Notes: generated by a model not told the origin, from the letters alone. A DNA stretch of 32,017 bases from Candidatus Geothermincola primus (GCA_015711725.1 JACVIX010000023.1:1-32017); one strand, 5' to 3'. Positions 1 through 9,000 are shown, counted from the stretch's first letter. Made by a program: numbers and translations.

Positions 1-77
1 ATCGGACAAATAAGACAAGGGCGAAGTCGCGATAACGCGCATGGCGCATCAAGTCAAACGCGATGGCTAATATTAAC

Positions 78-98
78 TTGATGTAATATTTTCATCAA
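78..98. promoter_or_regulatory. Inverted repeat TTGATG-N9-CATCAA
   Basis: Six-base arms TTGATG (78-83) and CATCAA (93-98) flank an AT-rich centre, in the noncoding DNA 3' of the first SDR gene. It could be an operator for a gene to the left of the window or a weak stem-loop. No T-tract follows the arm closely enough to call a terminator. The rest of 1-176 holds no gene that I can support. Confidence 0.25.
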
Positions 99-176
99 AT
101 AAATTTTTCGCTTTATGAAATGAGTATTTTGCGAGCTTGCAATCGCGCTCCGCTTGATCCCGCGACTCTTTCCACT

Positions 177-962
177 CTACCCTGCCCGGGACGCTCCATC
201 GATAAGCAGGTAAATCCCGCTTACCAAGCTTGACTCGTCGGAAGCCAGATAGACCGCGGCATAGGCCACGTCCTCCGGCGTGCAGAGGCGGCCCAATGGG
301 ATGGTGCTCGCTCCCACCACTTTGGCCTGCTCCTTATCCTCCACCTGGATATTGTATAGCTGTCCCGCCAGAGCCAGAAACCGCTCCCCCATGGGGGTGT
401 CCGCCACCACCGGGCAGAGGCAATTGGACCTGATCTTCTGGGGTGCCAGTTCCACCGCCAAAACCTGCGACATCTGCAGAATGGCGGCTTTGGCCGCGCC
501 GTAGAGGCTGTTCCCCGCCCTGCCCTTGAGCGCCGAGAGGGAGGAAGTATGAATCATGGAGCCACCGCCCGCCTCGATCAAGTAAGGGATAGCGTACTTG
601 GTGCACAGCCAGGTTCCTTTGAAGTTAACCGATACCACCCGGTCGAAATCCTCCTCGGTGGTCTCCACAATCCAATTCATATGCTCTATCCCCGCGTTGT
701 TGAAGAGAACGTTGAGTCCTCCTAACTTTTTCGCCGCCTCTTCTATCATCTTGCGCACATCCTCGCTCTTGGAGATGTCGCACTGTATGGCATAGGCTTC
801 TCCTCCAGCGGCGTTGATGCCCTCCACCACCCTTTCCAACCTCTCTCCGTCGATATCCACAGCCGCCACCTTGGCTCCTTCCTTGGCGAACATCTCAGCG
901 GAAGCCTTCCCAAACCCAGAAGCGGCTCCCGTAACGATAGCCATCTTGTTTTCAAGTCTCAC
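177..962 (-). CDS. SDR-family NAD-dependent dehydrogenase/reductase
   Basis: This is a classical short-chain dehydrogenase/reductase of 261 aa, a normal length for the family, and should be a cytosolic oxidoreductase acting on an alcohol or ketone. Seen in the sequence: glycine-rich nucleotide motif TGAASGFG at residues 11-18, Asp36 at the end of beta-2 (which by family knowledge favours NAD(H) over NADP(H)), NNAG at 88-91, and the catalytic Ser141-Tyr154-Lys158 set (YGAAK). The C-terminus carries the usual VSGIYLLIDGA segment. The start is GTG, chosen because AGGAGGG lies about 8 bases upstream. It is downstream of, and co-oriented with, the aldehyde ferredoxin oxidoreductase across a 162-bp gap containing a TTAC-N5-GTAA palindrome, so it may have its own promoter. 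The substrate cannot be deduced. Confidence 0.9.
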   Translation of the reverse strand: MRLENKMAIVTGAASGFGKASAEMFAKEGAKVAAVDIDGERLERVVEGINAAGGEAYAIQCDISKSEDVRKMIEEAAKKLGGLNVLFNNAGIEHMNWIVETTEEDFDRVVSVNFKGTWLCTKYAIPYLIEAGGGSMIHTSSLSALKGRAGNSLYGAAKAAILQMSQVLAVELAPQKIRSNCLCPVVADTPMGERFLALAGQLYNIQVEDKEQAKVVGASTIPLGRLCTPEDVAYAAVYLASDESSLVSGIYLLIDGASRAG

Positions 963-1034
963 TTCCCATCCCTCCTTTTACCTGCCAAACCTATCCGGGA
1001 ATCCCGGAAAATAATTCTTGATAACGATAATATT

Positions 1035-1047
1035 TTACATTATGTAA
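1035..1047. promoter_or_regulatory. TTAC-N5-GTAA palindrome upstream of SDR gene
   Basis: TTACATTATGTAA is palindromic except at its centre and lies 73-85 bp before the SDR start codon, in AT-rich DNA. The same TTAC-N5-GTAA pattern recurs at 18867-18879 and 29225-29237, and with one mismatch at 3325, 7880 and 12718. A dimeric regulator site is the simplest reading; no regulator can be assigned. Confidence 0.4.
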
Positions 1048-1124
1048 CTAATATTTTTACTCTGATCCTCCGTCGCAATACACGACGCCGACTCATCCCT
1101 AGATGGAAATCTCCTCCTCGCTCC

Positions 1125-2990
1125 TCAATAACCGGCTAAATCGGAGAATTCCTCGAGATCCAATTCCTTCAAGCGCTCCAGACGAGGTACTCCCTCATCC
1201 GTCCAGTTCTGGACACGATAGTACTCTTCCAGCATGGGCTGGTAATCTGGGACGAAGTCCTTGGCGTTCCCTTCCGCGTAGGGCTCTCCACGCATGCGCG
1301 GAGGCATGAGATCATCCTCGCCGGTTAGCCCGCAGGCCAGGTTGATAATCCGGCCTAGATGGTAGATTCGCGCGCCGGTCTTCATAAGCTCATCTAAGGA
1401 GCGCCTCTTCCCTGTGGCATAAGCCAACGGGTCCAGATAATCGGAGAGGGTGAGCCCCACATAGACCATGAACTTGCAAGCCACCAGGGATTCTAAAACT
1501 GCGGTGAAGGCATGGTACCTACTTACCATTTGAGCCTTGCCCTCACTGGAGAAACGGTCCAAGGGCTCGGCGATGCCGATGTCCGGAAGGGTCATGCCTC
1601 GCTCGATGTTGTAGGTGGTAGCGGAGAGATGGCACGCTCCCCGGTTAGTGGTCCCGTAAGCCAGAGCCCATCCGGAGAAGGCCTTGGGATCATGCATTGG
1701 AAATTCCAGGCCTTTACAATGAACGGAGTAATTAGTGCTTTCCCCGCCCAGTCGCTCCGCGGCTTTCCTGGTTCCATCGGCGAGCAAGTCGCCCAGCCAG
1801 CCTTCCCGCCGAGCTAAACGGTCTACTAGGGCAACCACCGCCTTCCCGTTTCCCCAGCTCAAATCCAGACCCTCGGTCTGTTTCTCGTCGATGATTCCTT
1901 TCTCGAAACATTCCATGGCGAAAGCGATGGTGGATCCCACCGATATGGCATCCATACCATGACAATTACAGAGGTGGGTGGCTCTGGCAACCATGTGGAT
2001 GTCATCCACCAGGCACATGGCACCAAAGGAGGCTAGGCACTCGTATTCGGGTCCGGTCACCAATTGGGGCTCGGAAGAACCCTCTGCGACCTCCATCTTT
2101 CTGCCACAACCCACCGGACACCCTCGGCAATGCCAATTGCCTTTTAAAATCTCCTGGTTATAAACCTCGCCGCCAAGCTTGGAGTACCCCTCTGGCCAGT
2201 CCCCCAGCCTCCAGTTCTTGGTGGGAATGTCCCCGAAATAAGCGCAGATGGAAAAGGTTCCCGGAGTGCCGTTGTTTTTCAAAAAATCGCAGGTGGGATT
2301 GGATTTGATCTTTTTCAGAATTTCCTTTGCCGCGGCGGAAAAGGATTCCTCATCGGCCAGTGCCACTTTTCTGGAGCCGCGCACCGCGATGGCCTTGAGG
2401 TTCTTGGACCCCATGACTCCCCCCATACCGCTGCGCGCCGCGGCGCGACCCTCGTCCCCCATTATAGAAGCCATCCAGGAGAGACTCTCGCCCGCCTTCC
2501 CGATACTCACCACTCTCACTTTTCTGTCGCCCAGCTCTTCTCGAATGGCCGCCTCGCTCTCATAAGTATCCTTCCCCCAAAGATGGGAAGCGTCTCTTAT
2601 CTCCGCCATCCCATCGTGAACCCATAAGTAAACTGGCCGGGGAGACTTTCCGGTCACGATTATTCCATCGAATCCACTGGCTTTGAGCTCCGGCGCCCAA
2701 TAGCCCGAGGCGTGCGCCTCGCCCCAGTGACCCAGTGGCGATTTGCCGCAAACCACGTAACGGGTATTAGCGGGAAAGATAGTGCCGGTGAGCGGGCCCA
2801 CCATGAAAGCAAGCGCGTTCTCCGGGGAGAATGCGTCTTCCTTCCAGTTCACGCGCCGCGCCAGCAACACCTCACCCAGACCCAAACCCCCCAGAAAGAG
2901 CTCGCATTCTCTCTCATCCAGAGGCGTCTCCTCCAGCGCGGGGGAGTCCCCCAGCCGCACCTGGAGGATTTTTCCGTTGTAAGAGTACAT
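1125..2990 (-). CDS. Aldehyde:ferredoxin oxidoreductase (tungsten, AOR family)
   Basis: This 621-aa protein matches the full length of the AOR family, whose members oxidise aldehydes to carboxylates with ferredoxin, or run in reverse, using a tungsto-bispterin cofactor and one [4Fe-4S] cluster in the cytosol. Seen: the N-terminal MYSYNGKIL beta segment, a LGHWGEAHASGYWAPELKASG stretch near 86-106, the GRAAARSGMGGVMGSKNLKA signature at 181-200, the cluster ligands Cys288, Cys291 and Cys295 in a CRGCPVGC context, and a late Cys in LACGLTGEDD that fits the fourth ligand. An ATG six codons further upstream is in frame, but the start at 2990 is preferred because GGGGG lies 7 bases before it and the protein then begins as homologues do. 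Paralogues act on formaldehyde, glyceraldehyde-3-phosphate or bulky aldehydes; the substrate here is open. Confidence 0.93.
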   Translation of the reverse strand: MYSYNGKILQVRLGDSPALEETPLDERECELFLGGLGLGEVLLARRVNWKEDAFSPENALAFMVGPLTGTIFPANTRYVVCGKSPLGHWGEAHASGYWAPELKASGFDGIIVTGKSPRPVYLWVHDGMAEIRDASHLWGKDTYESEAAIREELGDRKVRVVSIGKAGESLSWMASIMGDEGRAAARSGMGGVMGSKNLKAIAVRGSRKVALADEESFSAAAKEILKKIKSNPTCDFLKNNGTPGTFSICAYFGDIPTKNWRLGDWPEGYSKLGGEVYNQEILKGNWHCRGCPVGCGRKMEVAEGSSEPQLVTGPEYECLASFGAMCLVDDIHMVARATHLCNCHGMDAISVGSTIAFAMECFEKGIIDEKQTEGLDLSWGNGKAVVALVDRLARREGWLGDLLADGTRKAAERLGGESTNYSVHCKGLEFPMHDPKAFSGWALAYGTTNRGACHLSATTYNIERGMTLPDIGIAEPLDRFSSEGKAQMVSRYHAFTAVLESLVACKFMVYVGLTLSDYLDPLAYATGKRRSLDELMKTGARIYHLGRIINLACGLTGEDDLMPPRMRGEPYAEGNAKDFVPDYQPMLEEYYRVQNWTDEGVPRLERLKELDLEEFSDLAGY

Positions 2991-3034
2991 TTTTCTACCC
3001 CCTTTCATCGTCTTTATCTAATCCAAAAACCGTT

Positions 3035-3062
3035 ATATTACTTCAATCACTTCATTGGACAA
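3035..3062 (-). promoter_or_regulatory. Possible sigma-70-type promoter for AOR gene
   Basis: On the minus strand TTGTCC (3062-3057) and TAATAT (3040-3035) are separated by 16 bases and lie about 45-70 bp upstream of the AOR start codon. The match to TTGACA/TATAAT is only partial (4 of 6 in each box), so this is a candidate only. Confidence 0.3.
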
Positions 3063-3324
3063 TTTCCAATTTTCATATACCCAGGAGCAAGAAGGGCAAA
3101 ACTGTTTTAATTCGGTTAAAGGGAAAAAGAAAACGTCTGACTCATTAGACAATCCGCCGTTTATTGCCCTTGCTCAACCAGACTTACTACCACTGGTTCG
3201 CGGAAAGGTAAAGGGTGGGATATACCCCGTGGCAAAAAAAGAATCCGCAACGATGATCGTCTTTTCTCAACTGAAAGAAATTGGCTAAATGCGCTTAACA
3301 TACTGTAATCGCCCAGGTGAATAT

Positions 3325-3337
3325 TTTCATTATGTAA
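3325..3337. promoter_or_regulatory. Near-copy of TTAC-N5-GTAA motif
   Basis: TTTCATTATGTAA differs by one base in the left arm from the site at 1035-1047. It sits about 335 bp upstream of the AOR start, in noncoding DNA, and is followed by further AT-rich half-sites (ATGTAA near 3378). Confidence 0.25.
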
Positions 3338-3630
3338 AATAATTTACCTTAGCATAATAAACATTAATTTTGACAAAATGTAAGGATTACTGATATTACA
3401 CATCTATAGATAATTTCTATTTGCAAGATTTAAATTTGTTTCATCAAAATTTTATTTGTAGTCCTTAGGCTTAGTTGCGCTAGTTAAGCTGAGATGAATG
3501 CGTTTCAAAAGATATTTGCCTGCTCGATCCAGTTATCACAAGGGTGAGGCGCTTGCAGACTATCAGATACAACACCAAAGAAATGTTGCCCACTCTTAAT
3601 AGGAAAAAGGACTGACACCATAAAACCTTT

Positions 3631-6201
3631 TTAAAGGGGTAAGCTGAAACGAAAGGCGGATCCACCCCCTTCTCGAGAATCGCACCAAATCCTCCCTCCA
3701 TGGGCGTCCACTATCTCCGTGGCTATATATAAGCCCATACCCAATCCGATGGAATGGTGCATAACGTCATCCACCTGATAGAAGCGGTCAAAGATCTTCT
3801 CCCTTTCTTCATCAGGAACTCCGATTCCGCGGTCGAGGATGGAGACCACTTGCTCCGAGGCGAGCTCTTCCAGTTCCACCTCCACTGTCTCGCCGGGAGG
3901 AGAGAATTTCGCGGCATTCTCCAAAAGGATTATCAGCAAGCGGTTCACCTTCTCGCGGTCTACTTGTATAGGTCGGCATTCGTTAATCCGCCGGAAAGAG
4001 AAGGGGTTGCCTACTTCCCTCCTCCTCATCTCTTCTAAAGCCCGATCTATCAGCCTATCCAAACGAACGCTCTGCAGCTTGAGGAAGTAGCGCCCCTCCT
4101 CTATACGGCTAGCGTCCATGAGCTCCTCACCCAGGAGGTTGAGGCGAAGCGCCGATGACTTTACTCTTTTAAGGTTCTCCCTCACTCGTTCGGAGGAGCT
4201 CCTATTAAGCTCTTCCCAAAGAAGCTCCACATAGCCCTGGATCAGGGTGATGGGATGGCGCAACTCATGGGAGGCGATGGAAAGAAAATTTTTCAACTGT
4301 TGGGCCTGTTCCTCCAGAGCTCTCTCATACTCCCATTCACGGGTGACATCTATCAAGGACACCACCAATTCCCGAGTTCCCGGTATTCGAGCCATGTTTC
4401 CCAGCGCGTGCAATATTTTTCCTTCCTTTCCCGCCAGACGCAATGGAAATTGCAATGTTGTCGGTGGGATTTCCTCGCACAATCTCCGCAATGCCTGCTG
4501 GAAATTTTCTTCATCGTCTGGATATACAAGGTTAACGAGACGAACTTTTCCCTGAATATCCACCAGAAAATGGCCCAACAGGGCGGCCATCTGCTGGTTA
4601 GCCATCTCGATGGTGCTATCCTCTCCGATAAGGCACATGGCCGTTCCGGTGGAATCGAAGACCGCGCGGTACCTCTCCTCGGATGCCCTCAGCGCTTCCT
4701 CATCCCGTTTGCGCTTGGTTATGTCCCGCACCACCACGATAAACCCTTGAGGCTCTCCATTGATACCGCAAAGCAGGGAGGCGCTAAATTCCGCCGGGAA
4801 GTCGCTGCCATCCCAGCGAAACATGCGATACTCCACATTGCGTAGAGTCCCCCTCTCCGGTATCTCCCAGTAATTTCGCCGCGCTCTCTCCTGATCCTCC
4901 TCCGCCACGTAATCGAAGAAATTCGCCCCGATGATCTTATCCATGGAGGGAAAACCAAAAAGGGAGACCGCCTGCTGATTGGCGACCAGAACATTAGCCT
5001 CAAGGTCGGTAAGAAAGATGGCATCGGGAGATATCTCCACCAGTAAGCGGTATAGCTCTTCACTCCTTTTAAGCGCTTCCGCGGCTCGTTGTCGCTCCTC
5101 TATATCCTCGGAGATGGCTTTGGCCATCTCATTAAAGGTCTTGGCCAGTCTGCCGATCTCGTCCTTTGACTTCACCTCCACCCGGTATTGCAGGTCGCCC
5201 AAACCGATAGCCTCCGCTCCCTTGGTCAGCTTCTTTATAGGCTTCACCAATGTGGTGGCCAGCCAGAATCCTGTAAAAGCCACCGCCATAAAGATAATAA
5301 CGGAAAAGATCACCGCTTGCCCCCGGAAGTCCTTCACCAACAGGAGCACCTCTCCAGCCTCCTGGGTAACCATCACTCTCCATTTAGGCAACAGGTGCCC
5401 TCGCCCACCTTCCCCCCCTGCATCTCCCTCCTCGCTGCTCATCCATGCGAAGTTGGCCAGTCGTTCGCGTCCCTCCTCATCCATATAATTCACCAGCCGC
5501 CTTCCTTCCCCTAACTGCGATAAAATCTTCACATCGGGTTTTTCCATAATCAATGACTTATTAGGATGAGCTATATACCTGCCGTACTCATCGAGGATGA
5601 ATGCGAACCCCGTATTCCCCAATCTTAGGTTGTCAGTGATGGCCCAGACCAGCTCCATATTGAACTGAGTTGCTATAACCCCTTTCACCTCTCCCCCTTC
5701 CCCACGCACCGGCGCGGCGAAGGTTATCACCGTTTTTAAGGGGTCAGGAATCATGTACACGTTGGAGACAGCGACCTCCCCAGCGAGAGCTTTCTGAAAC
5801 ACCGCCTTATAACGCCAGCCCCCTCGGTAATTGTAATCCGTGGATGTGACTACGTCGCCCGAGGGATCTATCAGGGTAATATCCTCATAAGCGTTGAAAA
5901 TGGCCTTCTTTTCCTTTAGATCTTCCTCCCATTCGCGCACGGTCGTCCTAGAATATATATCTTTATGTAAAGCGGCCAGCAGCTCAACGTCTTTGAAACC
6001 CTGCTCGATAATCCCTTGCACCAACAGCACTTGCTCCTGAGCCATCTCCCCGAAGTGCAGCGCGGCGTTATCTCTTAATTTCTCGGAGGCTTGGCTCATG
6101 GAAACCACCGCCACGCTGAGCACTGAAGCCGCAGCTATGGCCAGGAAACAGGCGACAATCTTGAACTGTATGCCCAATTTAAGGCGCTTCTTACTTTTCA
6201 T
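3631..6201 (-). CDS. Membrane sensor histidine kinase, Cache-HAMP-PAS-PAS-HisKA-HATPase
   Basis: An 856-aa hybrid-free sensor kinase. In order: a transmembrane helix near residues 14-36; an extracytoplasmic sensor region to about 310 with double-Cache features (ITLIDPSGDVVTSTD, FAFILDEYGRYIAHP); a second helix near 312-335; a HAMP linker containing the KPIKKLTKGAEAIGLGDL segment; two PAS domains (roughly 405-515 and 525-630); a HisKA box with the phospho-acceptor His in SIASHELRHPITLIQ; and a HATPase with N box LLENAAKFS, G1 DRGIGVP, F box FDRFYQ and G2 GLGMGLYIA. It begins only 20 bp after the PotD-like lipoprotein, so the two are probably co-transcribed. No response regulator gene is adjacent, making it an orphan kinase. 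Cache domains usually bind small ligands such as amino acids, amines or carboxylates; the ligand is unknown. Confidence 0.92.
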   Translation of the reverse strand: MKSKKRLKLGIQFKIVACFLAIAAASVLSVAVVSMSQASEKLRDNAALHFGEMAQEQVLLVQGIIEQGFKDVELLAALHKDIYSRTTVREWEEDLKEKKAIFNAYEDITLIDPSGDVVTSTDYNYRGGWRYKAVFQKALAGEVAVSNVYMIPDPLKTVITFAAPVRGEGGEVKGVIATQFNMELVWAITDNLRLGNTGFAFILDEYGRYIAHPNKSLIMEKPDVKILSQLGEGRRLVNYMDEEGRERLANFAWMSSEEGDAGGEGGRGHLLPKWRVMVTQEAGEVLLLVKDFRGQAVIFSVIIFMAVAFTGFWLATTLVKPIKKLTKGAEAIGLGDLQYRVEVKSKDEIGRLAKTFNEMAKAISEDIEERQRAAEALKRSEELYRLLVEISPDAIFLTDLEANVLVANQQAVSLFGFPSMDKIIGANFFDYVAEEDQERARRNYWEIPERGTLRNVEYRMFRWDGSDFPAEFSASLLCGINGEPQGFIVVVRDITKRKRDEEALRASEERYRAVFDSTGTAMCLIGEDSTIEMANQQMAALLGHFLVDIQGKVRLVNLVYPDDEENFQQALRRLCEEIPPTTLQFPLRLAGKEGKILHALGNMARIPGTRELVVSLIDVTREWEYERALEEQAQQLKNFLSIASHELRHPITLIQGYVELLWEELNRSSSERVRENLKRVKSSALRLNLLGEELMDASRIEEGRYFLKLQSVRLDRLIDRALEEMRRREVGNPFSFRRINECRPIQVDREKVNRLLIILLENAAKFSPPGETVEVELEELASEQVVSILDRGIGVPDEEREKIFDRFYQVDDVMHHSIGLGMGLYIATEIVDAHGGRIWCDSREGGGSAFRFSLPL

Positions 6202-6221
6202 ATTCTCCCATCGCCTCAGTT

Positions 6222-7286
6222 CTAACGTAGCAATTGGAAGATCCTCTCGTATTCACGGTTAGTTTCTCCCAGCTCCATATAGAACTCACCCTTAATCATC
6301 GCCCACTCCTGAGGAAAGAGAGAGGGGTCATAATCCTCGCTTTCCCTCATTATCTTTTCCGCTCCCTCCACCGGCGTCCCGTAATAAAAAGATAAAGCGG
6401 CGCGGGAGCTCACCTCCGGCCGTAGGAAAAAATCCAGTAGGAGATAGGCTTCATCCCGGTTGACGGCGTCGTTGCACAGGAGCAGACAATCCAACCAAGC
6501 ATTGAACCCTTCCGTGGGTAGAACATAAATTATGTTTTTCATCCCCCTCGCCAAGTAGGCCACGTCTCCACTATAAGCCTGAGCCATCCATAGATCTCCC
6601 CTTATCACTCCTCGGATGTTTTCAAAGGTCTCCCCCAGTCGCACTCCGTTGGCCTTGAGGCGCAGGGCTTTCTCCTCCGCCACGCGCAGCTCTTCAAGAT
6701 CACGAGTGTTAGCAGAAAAACCGCAGCTCTTAAGCACCGCCATCATCGCTTCCCGAGTATCATCGAGCAAAGCTATTTTTCCAGCGAAGGCGGGATTCCA
6801 TAGGTCCCCCCAACTGCGCGCAGTTGCGGGCACGAAATCCGTGTTTATCACCAAACCGGTGGTCCCCCACAGGTAAGGAACGGCTTTTAAGCCTTCGTAT
6901 CTCAAGAGGTGACTGCCTCGAATCTCTTCTTTGATAATACTGAACCCAGGAAGGCGCTCCTCATCCAGGTTCTCTATCATTCGCAACTCCGAGAGGAGGG
7001 GGATAAGTGAGGTATCGGCAGAAATAACATCATATGAATCAGGTTTGGACTGAATCGCGGCGATCATCTCTTGGGAGGTCTCATATTCCAGGAGCTCCAC
7101 CCGTATACCTGTCTCCTCCTCGAACTCCTGCAAGAGGGAAGTGTCAGTGAAATCCTTCCAATTAAATAAGCGCACCACCCTCTCCCTGGTCTCTCCGCCG
7201 GTTGGCGCCTTTTCACCGCATCCAGAAACCAGCAACGCAAGGGAAACGGCCATAGCAAGCAACGTTTTTTGGGAAAAAAGCCTCAT
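6222..7286 (-). CDS. PotD-like extracytoplasmic polyamine-type binding lipoprotein
   Basis: A periplasmic-binding-protein fold of the spermidine/putrescine type. The start at 7286 gives a lipoprotein signal: positive MRLFSQK, a hydrophobic run, and lipobox LVSGC with Cys23 as the lipidated residue. A GTG start 10 codons upstream (7316) is in frame, but it would put an acidic tract before the signal. Mature-protein hallmarks of the PotD family are the initial RLFNWKDFTD (PotD has YNW), SYDVISADT, PYLWGTTGLVIN, a GFNAWLDCLLL segment where PotD has a Trp-containing ligand loop, and the C-terminal LLLDFFLRPEV. No permease or ATPase gene lies on either side; the next gene, 20 bp on, is a histidine kinase. 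It may therefore present ligand to the kinase rather than serve transport, or use a transporter encoded elsewhere. Confidence 0.85.
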   Translation of the reverse strand: MRLFSQKTLLAMAVSLALLVSGCGEKAPTGGETRERVVRLFNWKDFTDTSLLQEFEEETGIRVELLEYETSQEMIAAIQSKPDSYDVISADTSLIPLLSELRMIENLDEERLPGFSIIKEEIRGSHLLRYEGLKAVPYLWGTTGLVINTDFVPATARSWGDLWNPAFAGKIALLDDTREAMMAVLKSCGFSANTRDLEELRVAEEKALRLKANGVRLGETFENIRGVIRGDLWMAQAYSGDVAYLARGMKNIIYVLPTEGFNAWLDCLLLCNDAVNRDEAYLLLDFFLRPEVSSRAALSFYYGTPVEGAEKIMRESEDYDPSLFPQEWAMIKGEFYMELGETNREYERIFQLLR

Positions 7287-7498
7287 GGATAAGCCTGTAC
7301 AGTCTTTCTCTCTCACCTACGCCACCGCCCGAAGACGAGGTGTTCTTTGGCGCATCCTTCGCCCCAATGTTGAAGCGCATCTATGGGTTTTTCCTTGTCC
7401 CATCGAGAAGGTTCGTTCGGAGTTATGACCTTTATCACGAATCGAACATATATTTTGAAGATTTCTATACAAATTCTTATTCCCTATTTATAATTTTA

Positions 7499-7775
7499 CC
7501 TCATATCAGCACGCTTAAACGCCTCCTTTCGCCCACGGCTAATTGCCTCATATCAGCGAGCTTAAACGCCGCCTTTCGCCCCTGGATAATTACCTCATAT
7601 CAGCACGATTAAACGCCGCCTTTCGCCCCTGGATAATTACCTCATATCAGCACGATTAAACGCCGCCTTTCGCCCCTGGATAATTACCTCATATCAGCAC
7701 GATTAAACGCCGCCTTTCGCCCACGGCTAATTGCCTCATATCAGCGAGCTTAAACGCCGCCTTTCGCCCACGGCT
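7499..7775. repeat. Six tandem 47-bp direct repeats
   Basis: Units begin at 7499, 7546, 7593, 7640, 7687 and 7734, an exact 47-base period. Each starts CCTCATATCAGC and contains TTAAACGCC followed by CTTTCGCCC; the sixth is cut a few bases short. Two blocks vary together: CACG(A/C)TTAAA versus GAGCTTAAA near the start, and CCTGGATAATTA versus CACGGCTAATTG at the end. Units 3 and 4 are identical. There are no spacers between units, so this is a minisatellite-like array and not CRISPR. Being noncoding with a period of 47, it is not a protein repeat. Confidence 0.95.
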
Positions 7776-7879
7776 ATGGAATCTTTCGGATAAAATATAA
7801 TCTCTTGAGCTGGCATACCGGGATTGAAACAACAAGAGAGAAAGGGGGGATGGGTTAAACCTTCTTTTATGATATTTAT

Positions 7880-7892
7880 CTACACCATGTAA
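7880..7892. promoter_or_regulatory. Near-copy of TTAC-N5-GTAA motif
   Basis: CTACACCATGTAA shares its last 11 bases with the site at 12718-12730 upstream of the dehydratase gene. It lies between the tandem array and the 3' end of the flavoprotein gene, so if functional it would act on the leftward unit. Confidence 0.2.
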
Positions 7893-7945
7893 TATTTATT
7901 CCAATAGACTAAGCGCGGTGTTTACCGCCTCGATTCTTTACACAA

Positions 7946-8884
7946 TCATTCCTGGAGTCGGGCGAGCACCACGGCGCAGCCCTCCACCATATCCCGTACT
8001 ATCTCCACCGCCGGCTTGATCTCCCTTATCATCCCCGCTACCTGGCCACACATAAAGGAACCTTCCTCCAGATCCCCCTCCATGGAGGCCCTCATGTTGC
8101 GTCCGAATCCTATCATCTCCAGAATCTCATCCGAGGACCAGCCCTCTCGTTCCGCCTGCAAAATCTTCTCCGCCAGGGCGGTTTTGAGCACTCGGGTGGG
8201 TCCGAAGGCCCTTCCCGTGATCACCGTGCCGGTATCGGGCGCGCTTATGATCAACTCCTTGTAGTTGGGGTGAGCGGGGCTCTCCACCGACGCCACGAAA
8301 CGGGTGCCCAGCTGCACTCCCTCCGCTCCCAAGGCGAAAGCAGCAACCATGCCCCGCGCGTCTGCTATTCCACCAGCCGCCACCACCGGCACCTCTACCG
8401 CGTCCGCCACCTGGGGAACCAGGACCAAGGTGGAGAGCTCATCGAAGCCGTTATGGCCCCCCGCCTCAAATCCCTCGGCGACGATAATGTCCACCCCCGC
8501 CTCCTGGGCTTTCAACGCCATGCGCACGTTGGAGACCACGTGGACGACCTTCATCCCCAGGGCATGCGCCTCCGAGGTGTGCTTTTTCGGGGAGCCGGCG
8601 GAGGTGGAGAGAACTTTCACCCCTTTCTCCCCCATTACTCGAAGAAGGTCGCCGGAGTCGGTGCGCACCAAGGGGATGTTCACACCGAAAGGCTTATCCG
8701 TAAGACTTTTAGCGATATCGATCTCGGCGGCGAGGACCTCGGGGGTCATACCCCCTGCCCCGATCATGCCTAACGCTCCCGCCTCAGAGACGGCCGCCGC
8801 CAAATTGCCATCGGATACCCAGACCATCCCCCCTTGAAGGATGGGATACTCTATGCCTAGCAGATCAGGGATTGCGCTCTTCAT
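7946..8884 (-). CDS. Nitronate monooxygenase / FabK-like FMN flavoprotein
   Basis: A TIM-barrel flavoprotein of the 2-nitropropane dioxygenase/nitronate monooxygenase family, 312 aa, a usual length. Members use FMN to oxidise nitronates, or as FabK reduce enoyl-ACP. Seen: GIEYPILQGGMVWVSDGNLAAAVSEAGALGMIG at the N-terminus, the glycine-rich AEGFEAGGHNG loop, VVAAGGIADARGM and GAEGVQLGTRFVASVES for phosphate binding of FMN. The His in AGGHNG is the position used as catalytic base in nitronate monooxygenases. A longer frame begins at 8911, but ATG at 8884 is preferred because GGAGGT lies 8 bases before it. It is transcribed divergently from the acyl-CoA ligase. Sequence alone does not separate nitronate oxidation from an enoyl-thioester reductase role; the CoA-ester genes nearby keep the second possible. 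Confidence 0.85.
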   Translation of the reverse strand: MKSAIPDLLGIEYPILQGGMVWVSDGNLAAAVSEAGALGMIGAGGMTPEVLAAEIDIAKSLTDKPFGVNIPLVRTDSGDLLRVMGEKGVKVLSTSAGSPKKHTSEAHALGMKVVHVVSNVRMALKAQEAGVDIIVAEGFEAGGHNGFDELSTLVLVPQVADAVEVPVVAAGGIADARGMVAAFALGAEGVQLGTRFVASVESPAHPNYKELIISAPDTGTVITGRAFGPTRVLKTALAEKILQAEREGWSSDEILEMIGFGRNMRASMEGDLEEGSFMCGQVAGMIREIKPAVEIVRDMVEGCAVVLARLQE

Positions 8885-9000
8885 CCACGTCCACCTCCAT
8901 CCTTTCAGCACGAGAGCTCCTTGACGCCCCGCGTTTCTTCACGCTAATGAGGACATCATCATCTTGACACGCGGATATATTATACCAGCAATATCAGCAG

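Larger units (their letters stand above)
3009..3630. other. AT-rich intergenic region without a gene
   Basis: This 620-bp stretch separates the AOR gene from the end of the histidine kinase. It contains a plausible AOR promoter (3035-3062) and a near-copy of the TTAC-N5-GTAA palindrome at 3325-3337. Open frames here are short, low in coding character and lack a credible ribosome binding site. Confidence 0.5.
7317..7945. other. Intergenic region with tandem repeats
   Basis: This noncoding stretch between the binding-protein gene and the nitronate monooxygenase-like gene contains the 47-bp tandem array (7499-7775) and AT-rich flanks, including a near-copy of the TTAC-N5-GTAA motif at 7880-7892. 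No gene is supported; the frames that cross the array merely repeat with it. Confidence 0.5.

Noticed and set aside
3371-3400. Plus-strand promoter TTGACA with ATATTA
   Set aside because: The -35 is perfect, but the -10 is poor and no plus-strand gene follows for about 6 kb.
7499-7775. CRISPR-like array
   Set aside because: Units follow each other with no unique spacers, the period is a constant 47 bases, and no cas genes are present.
8270-8837. Two plus-strand open frames of about 170 codons
   Set aside because: They lie opposite the flavoprotein gene, which has clear family motifs and a ribosome binding site.
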